The position numbers and the translations under genes were made by a program. Under the pieces are notes generated by a model, which saw only the letters and a list, made by a program, of their open reading frames with translations, ran no database searches and was not told where the DNA came from. Of a stretch of DNA of 64,000 nt, positions 7,656 to 15,965 are shown piece by piece. Within the stretch, counting starts at the first letter, position 1. Every line of letters begins with the position of its first letter. The stretch comes from Ruminococcaceae bacterium Marseille-P2935 (GTDB lineage: Bacteria; Bacillota; Clostridia; Oscillospirales; Ruminococcaceae), in the NCBI GenBank assembly GCA_900104565.1, contig LT629952.1:558001-622000 (forward strand). Reading direction: 5' to 3'.

Positions 7656-8432
7656 TTATGCCCTCTTATTATACCTTTCTCCAAGGTACGCCTTAATAAC
7701 CTCCGGGTCATTTTGTATGCCTGTCGGATCGTTTTCTGCAATTTTTACCCCAAATGACAGTACCGTAATTTGGTGGCAAAGGTTCATTACAACATCCATG
7801 TTGTGCTCCACCAAAAACAGGTTAACACCCTTAGCAAATATTTTTTCAAGCATGTGCATCAGTTCCATTCTTTCGGTCGGGGTAAGCCCTGCTGCAGGCT
7901 CATCCAAAAGCAATACTTTCGGATCACTCATTAAAGAACGGCCAAGCTCCAGCATTTTTTGCTTTCCATAAGGCATATTTTTCACATTTTCATTTCTGAG
8001 GTCATAAAGGCCTACATAGTTTAAGGCCTCTTCAGCCTTTTCTCTCAGCATTTTTTCTTCTTCCGCTCGCTTCTTAAAGTTTAATAAGCTTTCTGTCATT
8101 TTAACGTTAGTAAAAGCGTGCCCACCGACCATTGCATTTTCTATTACACTTAAAGAGTCAAATAACTTTATATTTTGGAATGTCCTGACAATTCCCATAC
8201 GGGAAATTTCATCGCTAGACTTACCAATTAATGATTGGCCTTTATATAATATTTCCCCGCTGGTTGCCTCAAGTACTCCGCTTATCATGTTGATTGTTGT
8301 GGTTTTTCCAGAACCGTTTGGTCCAATTAAAGCATGTATATTATCATCTGTAACATTCATGGAAAAGTCATTTACAGCAGTCAGGCCACCAAACTTTTTG
8401 GTTAAATGGTTAATTTCAAGTATAACTGCCAT
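7656..8432 (-). CDS. livG: LIV-type ABC transporter, ATP-binding protein LivG-like
   Basis: First ATPase of the importer. Walker A GPNGSGKTT, signature region YGKQKMLELGRSLM, and Walker B VLLLDEPAAGL, which carries the AAGL form common in LivG. 258 residues. The gene is followed 12 bases later by livF and preceded by livM with a 1-base gap, so it is cotranscribed. Start ATG 8432 follows AGGGGG. Confidence 0.9.
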   Translation of the reverse strand: MAVILEINHLTKKFGGLTAVNDFSMNVTDDNIHALIGPNGSGKTTTINMISGVLEATSGEILYKGQSLIGKSSDEISRMGIVRTFQNIKLFDSLSVIENAMVGGHAFTNVKMTESLLNFKKRAEEEKMLREKAEEALNYVGLYDLRNENVKNMPYGKQKMLELGRSLMSDPKVLLLDEPAAGLTPTERMELMHMLEKIFAKGVNLFLVEHNMDVVMNLCHQITVLSFGVKIAENDPTGIQNDPEVIKAYLGERYNKRA

Positions 8433-8433
8433 A

Positions 8434-9396
8434 TTATTTTTCCCCCTTCACTGCAAACCTGCTCACCTTGGAATAGATCATTTTTATAACTGATACCAAT
8501 CCGTTGGGAAGAAGCACAGAACTGACAAGAATTAAGATGCTGAAAATTAACCAGTAGTAGTTTCCTAAAAAACGAAGTGCTTCCGGTAATACGTTTACAA
8601 CTACAGCTCCAATTACATTTCCGGGAATGGAACCAATGCCGCCTATCATCAGCATCATCAGATACCGTATTGTAGTATCTACCGAAAAGTCGGTAGGGCT
8701 AATATAACCAATTAAATGCCCATACAACGCTCCGCCAATACATCCATATACACAGCATAAGGTAAAGGCAAATATTTTTATGGTAGAAAGCTTAATACCG
8801 CAAGCTTCCACGGCAACTTCGTTATCTTTAATTGCCTTTATTGCTCTTCCCCATTTGGAATGAATAATTCTAAGGGCAATCACAATCATAACTACTACAA
8901 ATATAAGTAATAAATAGTAATACGGTACTGCTCCTTTTATCTCGTAGCTGAACAGTTTAAAACAAGGAATATTTCTCACCCCGGTTGGCCCCCCGGTAAT
9001 ATCAACCAGGTTGTTGATGACTAACCGAATAATTTCGCTGAAACCGAGAGTGGTTAAGGCCAGATAAATTCCTTTAATACGTAAGCTTGGGTAGCCCAAT
9101 CCAATCCCCAGGATACACCCCATTAATACTGCAGAAATTAAAGCAACCCACGGTGACATTGACAGTTTTGTAGTCAGTAACGCACTGGTGTAGGCACCCA
9201 TTGCCATAATACCGGCTGTACCTAAGTTCATCTGCCCCATAAGCCCGGTTATAAAATTAAGCCCCATTAACACAATAATGCTAATCAATGTCTGGTTAAT
9301 TACAATAATGGCATATGCATTTGTAATGAATACCGGCAGCGCAGCAAGTAACAGCCCAAGTCCAGTTAATAATAGTACTTTTGTACGCTTTTTCAT
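8434..9396 (-). CDS. livM: LIV-type ABC transporter permease LivM-like
   Basis: Inner-membrane permease with about nine hydrophobic segments over 320 residues. It carries the GLNFITGLMGQMNLG block and the C-terminal EAA-like stretch MLMIGGIGSIPGNVIGA that contacts the ATPase. Start ATG 9396 follows GAGGAAAC. It pairs with LivH to form the translocation pore. Confidence 0.9.
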   Translation of the reverse strand: MKKRTKVLLLTGLGLLLAALPVFITNAYAIIVINQTLISIIVLMGLNFITGLMGQMNLGTAGIMAMGAYTSALLTTKLSMSPWVALISAVLMGCILGIGLGYPSLRIKGIYLALTTLGFSEIIRLVINNLVDITGGPTGVRNIPCFKLFSYEIKGAVPYYYLLLIFVVVMIVIALRIIHSKWGRAIKAIKDNEVAVEACGIKLSTIKIFAFTLCCVYGCIGGALYGHLIGYISPTDFSVDTTIRYLMMLMIGGIGSIPGNVIGAVVVNVLPEALRFLGNYYWLIFSILILVSSVLLPNGLVSVIKMIYSKVSRFAVKGEK

Positions 9397-9422
9397 ATCA
9401 GTTTCCTCGCTTTCTATTGCAG

Positions 9423-10295
9423 TTACTTGCTCGCTTTGCTATTGAGTATACCCTTAGGCTTTACTAACAGAAAACCAATCAAAAGTACAAATGCTACAAC
9501 ATCCCGGTATACGGTTGGCCCAACACCGGAATACAGACTTTCAACAATACCGATTAAAAGCCCGCCTACAATTGCCCCAGGAATAGAACCAAATCCTCCA
9601 ACAATTCCGGCTGCAAACCCCTTAAGTCCGATCATGGTAGACATGCCAAGGCTTACATTAAAAACAGGTATTATGAGAATTCCAACTACACAACAAATCA
9701 TGCCGCTTAAAGCAACAGTAAACGTAATATTCTTATTTACGTTTACCCCCATTAAAGAAGCAGCCGTTTTATCTTCCGCTACACATCTCATGGCAATTCC
9801 AACTTTTGTCTTCTTAAACATAAATTCAATGATAAGAAGTATGGCAATTGTTGCAATCATGATAAGTAAATACACCTTAGAAACCGAAACTTCCCCCAGC
9901 TTATAGGCTCCCTTTACAAAGGACGGGAGATTAAACGGCGCGGGGCCCCAAATTAAACGTGTTGCCTCACCTAAAATTTTGGCCAGCATAATGGTACCCA
10001 TTACCGCATAAATATTTGAATTTAGCCGGCTTAAGGGGTTAAATATTCCCATTGCTGCTACGCTTCCGAAAATAGCCATTAAAAATAGCGCAATGGGAAC
10101 CGCTAAAATAATCGGTAAATTTAGTTTTAGAACCAAAGTTCCTGCAAAAATATAAGCACCTAGCATAATAAATTTGTCATGTGCAAAATTAACCAAACCA
10201 CTTGCATTCCAAATTAATGTATACTCTATTGCAACCAGGCAATAAATACATCCCATACCTATTCCACCTAACAGCAGCTGGAAAAAAGATGTCAT
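9423..10295 (-). CDS. livH: LIV-type ABC transporter permease LivH-like
   Basis: 290-residue permease with multiple transmembrane segments, the N-terminal LLGGIGMGCIYCLVAIEYTLI pattern, and the EAA-like GFAAGIVGGFGSIPGAIVGG motif. ATG 10295 follows GGAAGGAG. It is separated from the binding-protein gene by 136 bases containing a hairpin, which may set the ratio of binding protein to membrane components. Confidence 0.9.
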   Translation of the reverse strand: MTSFFQLLLGGIGMGCIYCLVAIEYTLIWNASGLVNFAHDKFIMLGAYIFAGTLVLKLNLPIILAVPIALFLMAIFGSVAAMGIFNPLSRLNSNIYAVMGTIMLAKILGEATRLIWGPAPFNLPSFVKGAYKLGEVSVSKVYLLIMIATIAILLIIEFMFKKTKVGIAMRCVAEDKTAASLMGVNVNKNITFTVALSGMICCVVGILIIPVFNVSLGMSTMIGLKGFAAGIVGGFGSIPGAIVGGLLIGIVESLYSGVGPTVYRDVVAFVLLIGFLLVKPKGILNSKASK

Positions 10296-10360
10296 AATTC
10301 TCCTTCCTTTCCATGGAGATATAAATTCTCTCTATGACAAACAAAACGATAAAACTATTC

Positions 10361-10400
10361 AGCGGAGAACCTAGGGTGTTTAATACCTATGTTCTCCGCT
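10361..10400 (-). terminator. Hairpin between binding-protein and permease genes (possible partial terminator/processing site)
   Basis: A perfect 10-bp inverted repeat (AGCGGAGAAC at 10361-10370, complement at 10391-10400) has a 20-base interior that can pair further. There is no clean U-run after it on the minus strand. It may attenuate read-through or protect the upstream mRNA end so that more binding protein is made. Confidence 0.5.
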
Positions 10401-10431
10401 TGAATATATCTAGGAGAAATCAGAATTCTGT

Positions 10432-11628
10432 TTATTCATAAACTGTGGTTGAATATACTGGTTTATTGTCTACAATCTCGGCAACTACTGCACTATGTAC
10501 CAGTTCTCCGTCTGCATTTGCATACAGTTTTCCATATACGCTCGGTAAATCTTTGGTTTCCAGCAATGCTTTTTGAATAGCCGCTCGATCTGCGGTACCA
10601 GCCCGTTCAATGGCATCTTTGAGAATGTAAACACTGGTATAATATGCCGAAGCAAACAAATCAGGCTCTACATTATACTTTTCGGTAAATGCTTTTTGAA
10701 AATTTGTAACAACCGGATCCGGGTTACCCGAAACAAAGTCTGCTACACTATAAAAACCCTTGGTTTCTTCCGCAGTAACAAGGCTAAGGAATGTTGGCAA
10801 CGTAAACGTAACAGGGCCTACAACTGGAACATCCAAGCCCATTTCGTTCATCTGCCGGGCAAAAATAGCTGCTTCTGGGTCATGGGTATACATGATTAAG
10901 CAGTCAATACCTGCATCTTTACACTTGGTAATGGCACCGGACATATCTTTATCATCCGTGTTATGTCCTTCCACTACAACAGGCGTTACCCCTTTGCTTT
11001 CTAAATAACTAATAACAACATCTCTTCCGCCGGTGCCATAATCGTCATTGTTAAAAATTACGCCAATCTTTTGCGCTTTAAGCTCATCAAGGGCAAACTT
11101 GGCAATAATCTGCCCTACAAAGCTGTCAGAACCTCTAATACGGAAGAAGTATGGATTATCAACCTGCGTTACCAGCTTCGGAGAGGACGCACCCGTCAAA
11201 AATGGCATTTTGGCATCAGACATAATCTTTTCAGTAGCCATAGCGTTCGCACTTCTATGGGGTCCAATAATTGCAACTATTTTTTCGTTGTTTACCAGTT
11301 TGTTTACAACGTTTACTGCAATGTTGGCAGTGTTCTGGTCATCTTCCGAAATAATTTTAATCTGCCTGCCCATTATGCCCCCTGCCGCATTGATCTCCTC
11401 CACTGCAAGGTTAATTCCCTGCATGGTTCGTTCACCGTCAAACGGAGCAGGTCCTGTAATTGCCGCCGACACTCCAATTAATATTTCTTCCTGCTGTTTG
11501 TTGTCGGGTTTCTGGGTATTGGTACCTCCGTTTGAACTTAAAGAAGGGGTACCTGCACAACCTGTCAAAGACGCCACTAAAATAACTACCATGAATATTG
11601 ATAACCATTTTTTCATTTGCCTTTTCAT
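10432..11628 (-). CDS. livK: LIV-type ABC transporter substrate-binding lipoprotein
   Basis: Lipoprotein receptor of the importer: signal sequence with lipobox LTGC at about residue 20-23, then a type I periplasmic-binding fold (IGVSAAITGPAPFDGE, GGIMGRQIKIISEDDQ, IIGPHRS, GTGGRDVV). 398 residues, normal. ATG 11628 follows GAGGGAG. It is transcribed after the aldolase gene. The ligand cannot be read from the sequence; the enzymes around it suggest an aldonate or related hydroxy acid. Confidence 0.88.
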   Translation of the reverse strand: MKRQMKKWLSIFMVVILVASLTGCAGTPSLSSNGGTNTQKPDNKQQEEILIGVSAAITGPAPFDGERTMQGINLAVEEINAAGGIMGRQIKIISEDDQNTANIAVNVVNKLVNNEKIVAIIGPHRSANAMATEKIMSDAKMPFLTGASSPKLVTQVDNPYFFRIRGSDSFVGQIIAKFALDELKAQKIGVIFNNDDYGTGGRDVVISYLESKGVTPVVVEGHNTDDKDMSGAITKCKDAGIDCLIMYTHDPEAAIFARQMNEMGLDVPVVGPVTFTLPTFLSLVTAEETKGFYSVADFVSGNPDPVVTNFQKAFTEKYNVEPDLFASAYYTSVYILKDAIERAGTADRAAIQKALLETKDLPSVYGKLYANADGELVHSAVVAEIVDNKPVYSTTVYE

Positions 11629-11681
11629 GAACTCCCTCTTTTCTTTTTAATAATTATCGACAGAACTTTTCGTCCATCCAA

Positions 11682-12569
11682 TTACAGCATGTTAATTTCC
11701 ATTAAGCGGTTTTTAATGTTACTTTTTTCTTCCTCTGAGGCTGGTAAAAACGGAGAGCGCGGATAAGCTTTTAAAATTCCTCTGAGCTCCAGCATTGCAT
11801 AAATAGCAAGCTGCGTGGATTTTGCCAGATACATAATGTCACGCATTTCATTTACTTTAAATTGAGTTATCCTTAAACCGTCAAAATCCTTATTCATCCC
11901 CTCGATATACATTTGATGACAAATTTCAGGGAATGCATTCCCCAAACCAGGAATATAACCTTCACAGCCCAGTGCACAGGCTGAAAGCCACATGGCCTCG
12001 GTTCCCAGGGCGATATCAAAGTGGTCATCTTTTAGCACGCGCATATAATTAGCATGAGCCATAATGTCAAAGGTTGCATCTTTTATGCCATGAACCCCCA
12101 GGCCTTTTAACCTTTTCAGCAGGGGAAGATCCATTAAATAGCCCTGAAACTGAGGATTGTTGTAAACATAAACGGGGTAATCCCCACCCGTAGCTTCCAA
12201 TATTTGTCTATAAAAGTCACAGACACTGTCCGCATTGTGCTTGTAATAAAATGGACCAACTGCAGATACTGCATCTGCCCCGATCTCTTTGGCATGGCGA
12301 GATAATTCTGCGGCAGTCTTGCTATCAGCTGTGCCGGTATGTACAACAACCGGTATCTTTCCGGCTACCTCGTTGATTGTAATTTCAGCTACCTTTTTTC
12401 GTTCTTCTATTGACAAAAGGGCCGCGCTTCCATAGGAACCTGTGATAAACATGCCATCAACATTATTTTTCAAATAGCTTGCTAATGTTTTTACTCCTTC
12501 ATAATCCACTTCACCATTTTCTAAAAAGGGAGTTATGACGGGCGGCACGACACCTTTAATTTTAAACAT
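11682..12569 (-). CDS. DapA/N-acetylneuraminate lyase family aldolase (2-keto-3-deoxy acid aldolase candidate)
   Basis: Class I aldolase or dehydratase of the DHDPS/NAL superfamily, 295 residues. The Schiff-base lysine is Lys163 in HGIKDAT and the conserved tyrosine is Tyr136 in VYVYNNP. The usual GGTGE substrate loop reads TGSYGSAALL here, which argues against true DHDPS. It overlaps the kinase gene upstream by 8 bases, and ATG 12569 sits behind AAAGGAGAT. With the DgoK-like kinase it most likely cleaves a (phosphorylated) 2-keto-3-deoxy acid to pyruvate and an aldehyde. The exact substrate is not assigned. Confidence 0.8.
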   Translation of the reverse strand: MFKIKGVVPPVITPFLENGEVDYEGVKTLASYLKNNVDGMFITGSYGSAALLSIEERKKVAEITINEVAGKIPVVVHTGTADSKTAAELSRHAKEIGADAVSAVGPFYYKHNADSVCDFYRQILEATGGDYPVYVYNNPQFQGYLMDLPLLKRLKGLGVHGIKDATFDIMAHANYMRVLKDDHFDIALGTEAMWLSACALGCEGYIPGLGNAFPEICHQMYIEGMNKDFDGLRITQFKVNEMRDIMYLAKSTQLAIYAMLELRGILKAYPRSPFLPASEEEKSNIKNRLMEINML

Positions 12570-13605
12570 ATTCGATCTCCTTTCCTTCTAACAGCTGCTT
12601 ATATTGTTTTGAGATGGATACCGCTCCATTGACTGTTAACTGTCCGAGTTTGTTTTTGTCGGAAATACAAATAACATTTGTACCTTCACCATATTTTTTT
12701 TTCAGAAGATACTTGTATAGGTCACACCTTACTTTATGGCCAAATAGAATATAGGAATTTGCAAGATAGCCCTGTTTTTCAAACTCTGCCATAACCTTCA
12801 TATCGTCCACTGCAATACCAGCATTAATAAACAGGTTCCGTTCCTGATAATCTGTCTGAAGCAGTACCTGCATAAACCTTGGAATCATAATGCAGCGATC
12901 CAGACCAACTTCTTCAACCACTTCAGTGGCAATTTGAATCACCTCCTCATAAGAATAACCACCGCTGGTTTCGGTGTTATTTTCTATAAGGCTTTTGCCA
13001 ATCATGGTTTCTTTCATAATCGCCTCATAAAGCTGACCGCTTAAGGTGGTAAGGCTAGCTTCAATTTTTCTGTCTTTCCCCACATGAATAAGTTTTGTAT
13101 GACTGCTTAAAACTACAATATTGGTTGGATCACATATATTGAATTCGTCAATAATCCCCATTACCTGGGTTTCTTCTCCGCGCATAAAATCTACATTACG
13201 AATGTCCCTGAGTGTTGCATCGTCTCCATAATTATTTCTTACCCCGCGAATAAACATAATGGGAATTTGCAATGGTAGCACTTCTCCCCCAGGAATTATC
13301 TTTATATTTTCTGAGAGTTCCTGAAGGCCAACTGGTGCTATTAAATGTGGAATTTCAATGAGGCCAATTTCGGAAGTAATCATACCGGAAGCAATAGCAA
13401 ATTCAATATTGTCAATTTGAGTTCCTGCATTTGCTGCCGCTTCAAGAATAGCCTCACAAACGCCATTTCGCAGCATTTCTTTGGAACCGGTCATGGAAGT
13501 ATTTCTAACCCCGACTTTTCTTTCGCCTTGGCCAACAATTTCGTTTTTATCATCTAAAAGGTACACCCTTGTATTTGTTGTACCGCAGTCAATAATTGCA
13601 AACAA
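12562..13605 (-). CDS. dgoK: 2-dehydro-3-deoxygalactonokinase-like sugar acid kinase
   Basis: DgoK-family kinase phosphorylating 2-keto-3-deoxy sugar acids; 347 residues. N-terminal phosphate-binding loop IDCGTTNTRVYLLD, then MITSEIGLIEIPH and MRGEETQVMGI, typical of the family. The start is TTG 13605 behind GGGGTGAT, with no better alternative. The gene begins 4 bases after the dehydrogenase stop and overlaps the aldolase gene, so it is in one operon. The family call is good; the sugar acid may differ from KDGal. Confidence 0.85.
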   Translation of the reverse strand: MFAIIDCGTTNTRVYLLDDKNEIVGQGERKVGVRNTSMTGSKEMLRNGVCEAILEAAANAGTQIDNIEFAIASGMITSEIGLIEIPHLIAPVGLQELSENIKIIPGGEVLPLQIPIMFIRGVRNNYGDDATLRDIRNVDFMRGEETQVMGIIDEFNICDPTNIVVLSSHTKLIHVGKDRKIEASLTTLSGQLYEAIMKETMIGKSLIENNTETSGGYSYEEVIQIATEVVEEVGLDRCIMIPRFMQVLLQTDYQERNLFINAGIAVDDMKVMAEFEKQGYLANSYILFGHKVRCDLYKYLLKKKYGEGTNVICISDKNKLGQLTVNGAVSISKQYKQLLEGKEIEYV

Positions 13606-13609
13606 GATA

Positions 13610-14602
13610 TCACCCCTTCATGTGTTCCATATTTTCCAACACTTCTTTATTTACCAAATTTTTGGGTACATTTCCATTTAGCACATATACTATTTCTTCT
13701 GCCAATTTTGTTTTTAGTGACTCAATAGACTCCTCGGTGTACCACGCAATATGCGGGGTCAAGATAACATTTTTCATACCAAGGAGCGGACTGTCATGGG
13801 GTATTGGTTCTGTTTCCATTACATCCAGTGCAGCATAGGCTATTTCACCGTTTTTCAAGGCGTCAATCAGATCTTTTTCATTTACAATTGGCCCTCTGGC
13901 AGTATTCACTAATATAGCTGTTTTTTTCATGCGTTTGAAAACTGATGCGTTAAACATTCCCCTTGTCTCTTCCGTTAGCGGGCAATGTACCGATACATAA
14001 TCACTGGTTGTAACTAATTCTTCAAATGAGACAAGCTCGACCCCTATGCTCTGCGCATAGTCCTTTTTGGCATATGGATCATACGCTACAATATCCATGC
14101 CAAAACCGGACATCTTTTTTGCCACGTCACTAGGTATTCTCCCTAAACCAATAAGCCCCAGTCTTGTATTTAAAGTGCGGTGCAGCGGTTTTACCAAAGC
14201 GTAATTCCATAATTTGCTTTTAACAGTATCAAATGTTTCAGATAATTTGCGCGCACAGGCTAATATCATCGCTACTGTATGGGTGCTTACTTCATCAATA
14301 CCATAATCAGGCACATTGGCAACATATATTCCACACTCGGTGGCAGCTTCTAGGTCAATATTGTCAACACCAATTGCATATCGAATAATCAATTTACAAT
14401 TTTTTAAGCTTTCGATTACTTTTCTGGTAATTGGTGCATACTGAACAACCAGCACGCTGCAATCTTTTGCCGCTTCAATCACCTGATCCTCTGTCTTTAA
14501 ATGGTAGTCGCAAAACTCCACATTCTGCTGAGATAAAATTTTCTTCTCTGTCTCTAGAGATTCATAGGTATAGTCGGTAACGACTATCTTCACTTTGTCC
14601 AT
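13610..14602 (-). CDS. D-2-hydroxyacid dehydrogenase (NAD-dependent, CtBP-like)
   Basis: NAD(P)-dependent D-isomer-specific 2-hydroxyacid dehydrogenase. NAD-binding GLIGLGRIPSDVAKK, the substrate/catalytic Arg in VNTARGPIVNE, a Glu in LDVMETEP, and catalytic His in LTPHIAWYT. 330 residues from ATG 14602, which lies 8 bases after AGGAG; a longer GTG start at 14611 overlaps that site. First structural gene of the catabolic operon. It probably oxidises or reduces the 2-position of the imported acid or a breakdown product; direction and substrate unknown. Confidence 0.85.
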   Translation of the reverse strand: MDKVKIVVTDYTYESLETEKKILSQQNVEFCDYHLKTEDQVIEAAKDCSVLVVQYAPITRKVIESLKNCKLIIRYAIGVDNIDLEAATECGIYVANVPDYGIDEVSTHTVAMILACARKLSETFDTVKSKLWNYALVKPLHRTLNTRLGLIGLGRIPSDVAKKMSGFGMDIVAYDPYAKKDYAQSIGVELVSFEELVTTSDYVSVHCPLTEETRGMFNASVFKRMKKTAILVNTARGPIVNEKDLIDALKNGEIAYAALDVMETEPIPHDSPLLGMKNVILTPHIAWYTEESIESLKTKLAEEIVYVLNGNVPKNLVNKEVLENMEHMKG

Positions 14603-14653
14603 TTCAACCACTCCTACTTTTATCTGCTTGATATATCAGTGTTACTTCGACTG

Positions 14654-14676
14654 TATTTTACATAATTTGTAAAATA
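14654..14676. promoter_or_regulatory. Palindrome in the operon promoter region
   Basis: A perfect 9-bp inverted repeat (TATTTTACA, TAATT spacer, TGTAAAATA) lies 50-75 bases upstream of the dehydrogenase gene. It is a candidate operator, either for the adjacent IclR regulator or for a global regulator. Confidence 0.5.
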
Positions 14677-14687
14677 GTTTCATACTA

Positions 14688-14704
14688 TAAAACTAAGTTT
14701 TATT
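14688..14704. promoter_or_regulatory. Candidate IclR operator, operon side
   Basis: ATAAAAC-TAA-GTTTTAT, a 7-bp inverted repeat with a 3-base centre. The same architecture (ACAAAAC-TTG-GTTTTAT) occurs at 15655-15671 upstream of the iclR gene itself. Shared motif and spacing at both ends of the regulator gene suggest its binding site. Confidence 0.5.
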
Positions 14705-14716
14705 TATTATATAAAA

Positions 14717-15514
14717 TTAATCATAGTAACCAAGGCCTTCTGAAATTAATTTTGCAGCATGCTCAGTAGCTTTTCTTAACGGTTCAAAATCAAGGCGATA
14801 AAATACATCCCTCACACCGCCCAGGCTAATGCCCGCAATGATTCGACGAGTGTAATCATAAACTGGATAGCATATACTAATGATTCCTTCGTCATGTTCC
14901 CCATTGTTAATAAGGTAGCCATCTTTCTTTGCTTTGTGAATACGTTCTATAATTAGATTAACATCTGTTTCGGTGGTGGAGGTGTACTTGATAATTTCAC
15001 ATTTTTCTAAAAATTCTTTAATAAACTCATCGCTTTCCTGCGATAAAAACAATTGTCCAATTCCCGTACAGTAGGTAGGCATAATCCCTCCAATTCTTGA
15101 AGCCAGGCGCATATAGGATAAGGATTTGTTAAGTGGAAAAATTTTTGAAATTACCACCACATTAACACCTTCAAGAATACCAAGATGAGCAATAAGTCCG
15201 GTTTTATCAACCAGATCCCTTAACACTGGGTCTGCAACCTTTGGCAAACTAAGAGACTCTAAAGCAGATAACCCAATTTTTACCGCACTTGAACCAAGCT
15301 TATATTTTTTTGTCAATTCTTCTATCTCAAGGAACCCCTCTTCTCTTAAGGTATAAACCATTCGCAGTGCAGTGCTTTTATTTAAACCCGTTAATCCGCA
15401 GATCTCCATAAGAGAAAGGCTGTTGTTTTGATCAGAAAAAAGTTTTAAAATGGAAAGCGCGCGCTCTACACTTACAATGCCATAGTTGTTTTTTTGTTTA
15501 TAACTTTTATCCAC
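14717..15514 (-). CDS. IclR-family transcriptional regulator
   Basis: 265 residues: N-terminal winged helix (VERALSILKLF, LMEICGLTGLNKSTALRMVYTL) and C-terminal effector-binding domain (LGILEGVNVVVISK, ISICYPVYDYTRRIIAGISLGG). The start is GTG 15514 after GGTGGTGA. It is transcribed in the same direction as the catabolic operon, immediately upstream of it. By position it is the local repressor or activator, with the substrate or an intermediate as probable effector. Confidence 0.9.
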   Translation of the reverse strand: MDKSYKQKNNYGIVSVERALSILKLFSDQNNSLSLMEICGLTGLNKSTALRMVYTLREEGFLEIEELTKKYKLGSSAVKIGLSALESLSLPKVADPVLRDLVDKTGLIAHLGILEGVNVVVISKIFPLNKSLSYMRLASRIGGIMPTYCTGIGQLFLSQESDEFIKEFLEKCEIIKYTSTTETDVNLIIERIHKAKKDGYLINNGEHDEGIISICYPVYDYTRRIIAGISLGGVRDVFYRLDFEPLRKATEHAAKLISEGLGYYD

Positions 15515-15654
15515 GAATTCACCACCAAAAATATTTCTTTACAATTTATATGTATATAATAAATATAAATATTTACATAGTCAAATAATTTTTATCAATA
15601 ATAAATAACTTTGTAGATGCGTTGTAAACAATAAAGTTTTACTTGTCAGAAATT

Positions 15655-15714
15655 ACAAAACTTGGTTTTATAAAACAAACAATTGTTTTACTGTATAAAA
15701 CTTATCTTTTATAA
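15655..15714. promoter_or_regulatory. Candidate IclR operator cluster upstream of the regulator gene
   Basis: Contains ACAAAAC-TTG-GTTTTAT (15655-15671), a palindrome AAACAATTGTTT at 15678-15689, and an ATAAAA/TTTTAT inverted repeat from 15695. The first matches the operon-side site at 14688-14704 in spacing and nearly in sequence. Likely autoregulation; inferred. The rest of 15515-15853 is AT-rich with no convincing ORF. Confidence 0.45.
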
Positions 15715-15853
15715 GACACTTATGATTAATAAAAAAATATCAATCTTAATTTACTTAAAAAATGGACTAAGGGCATACTAGGCCCGCATTTTCATAAAAT
15801 CATTTTCTAAACCGCGGGTATTGACAGTCAGAGTTTTTTTATAAGACAGCCTT

Positions 15854-15893
15854 AAAAAATGAGAGCCGCAAAATACGGCCCTCATTTTTATTT
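15854..15893 (-). terminator. Terminator downstream of the LysM gene
   Basis: A 14-base inverted repeat with one mismatch (AAAAATGAGAGCCG/CGGCCCTCATTTTT) has T-tracts on both sides. It lies about 75 bases beyond the LysM gene stop on the minus strand. Confidence 0.75.
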
Positions 15894-15965
15894 GTATTTA
15901 AGCGACAAATAAAAAACTTTTTGTCGTGCATTATTAGTTTTTTTCTTTTTAGCCGATCGATCAAT

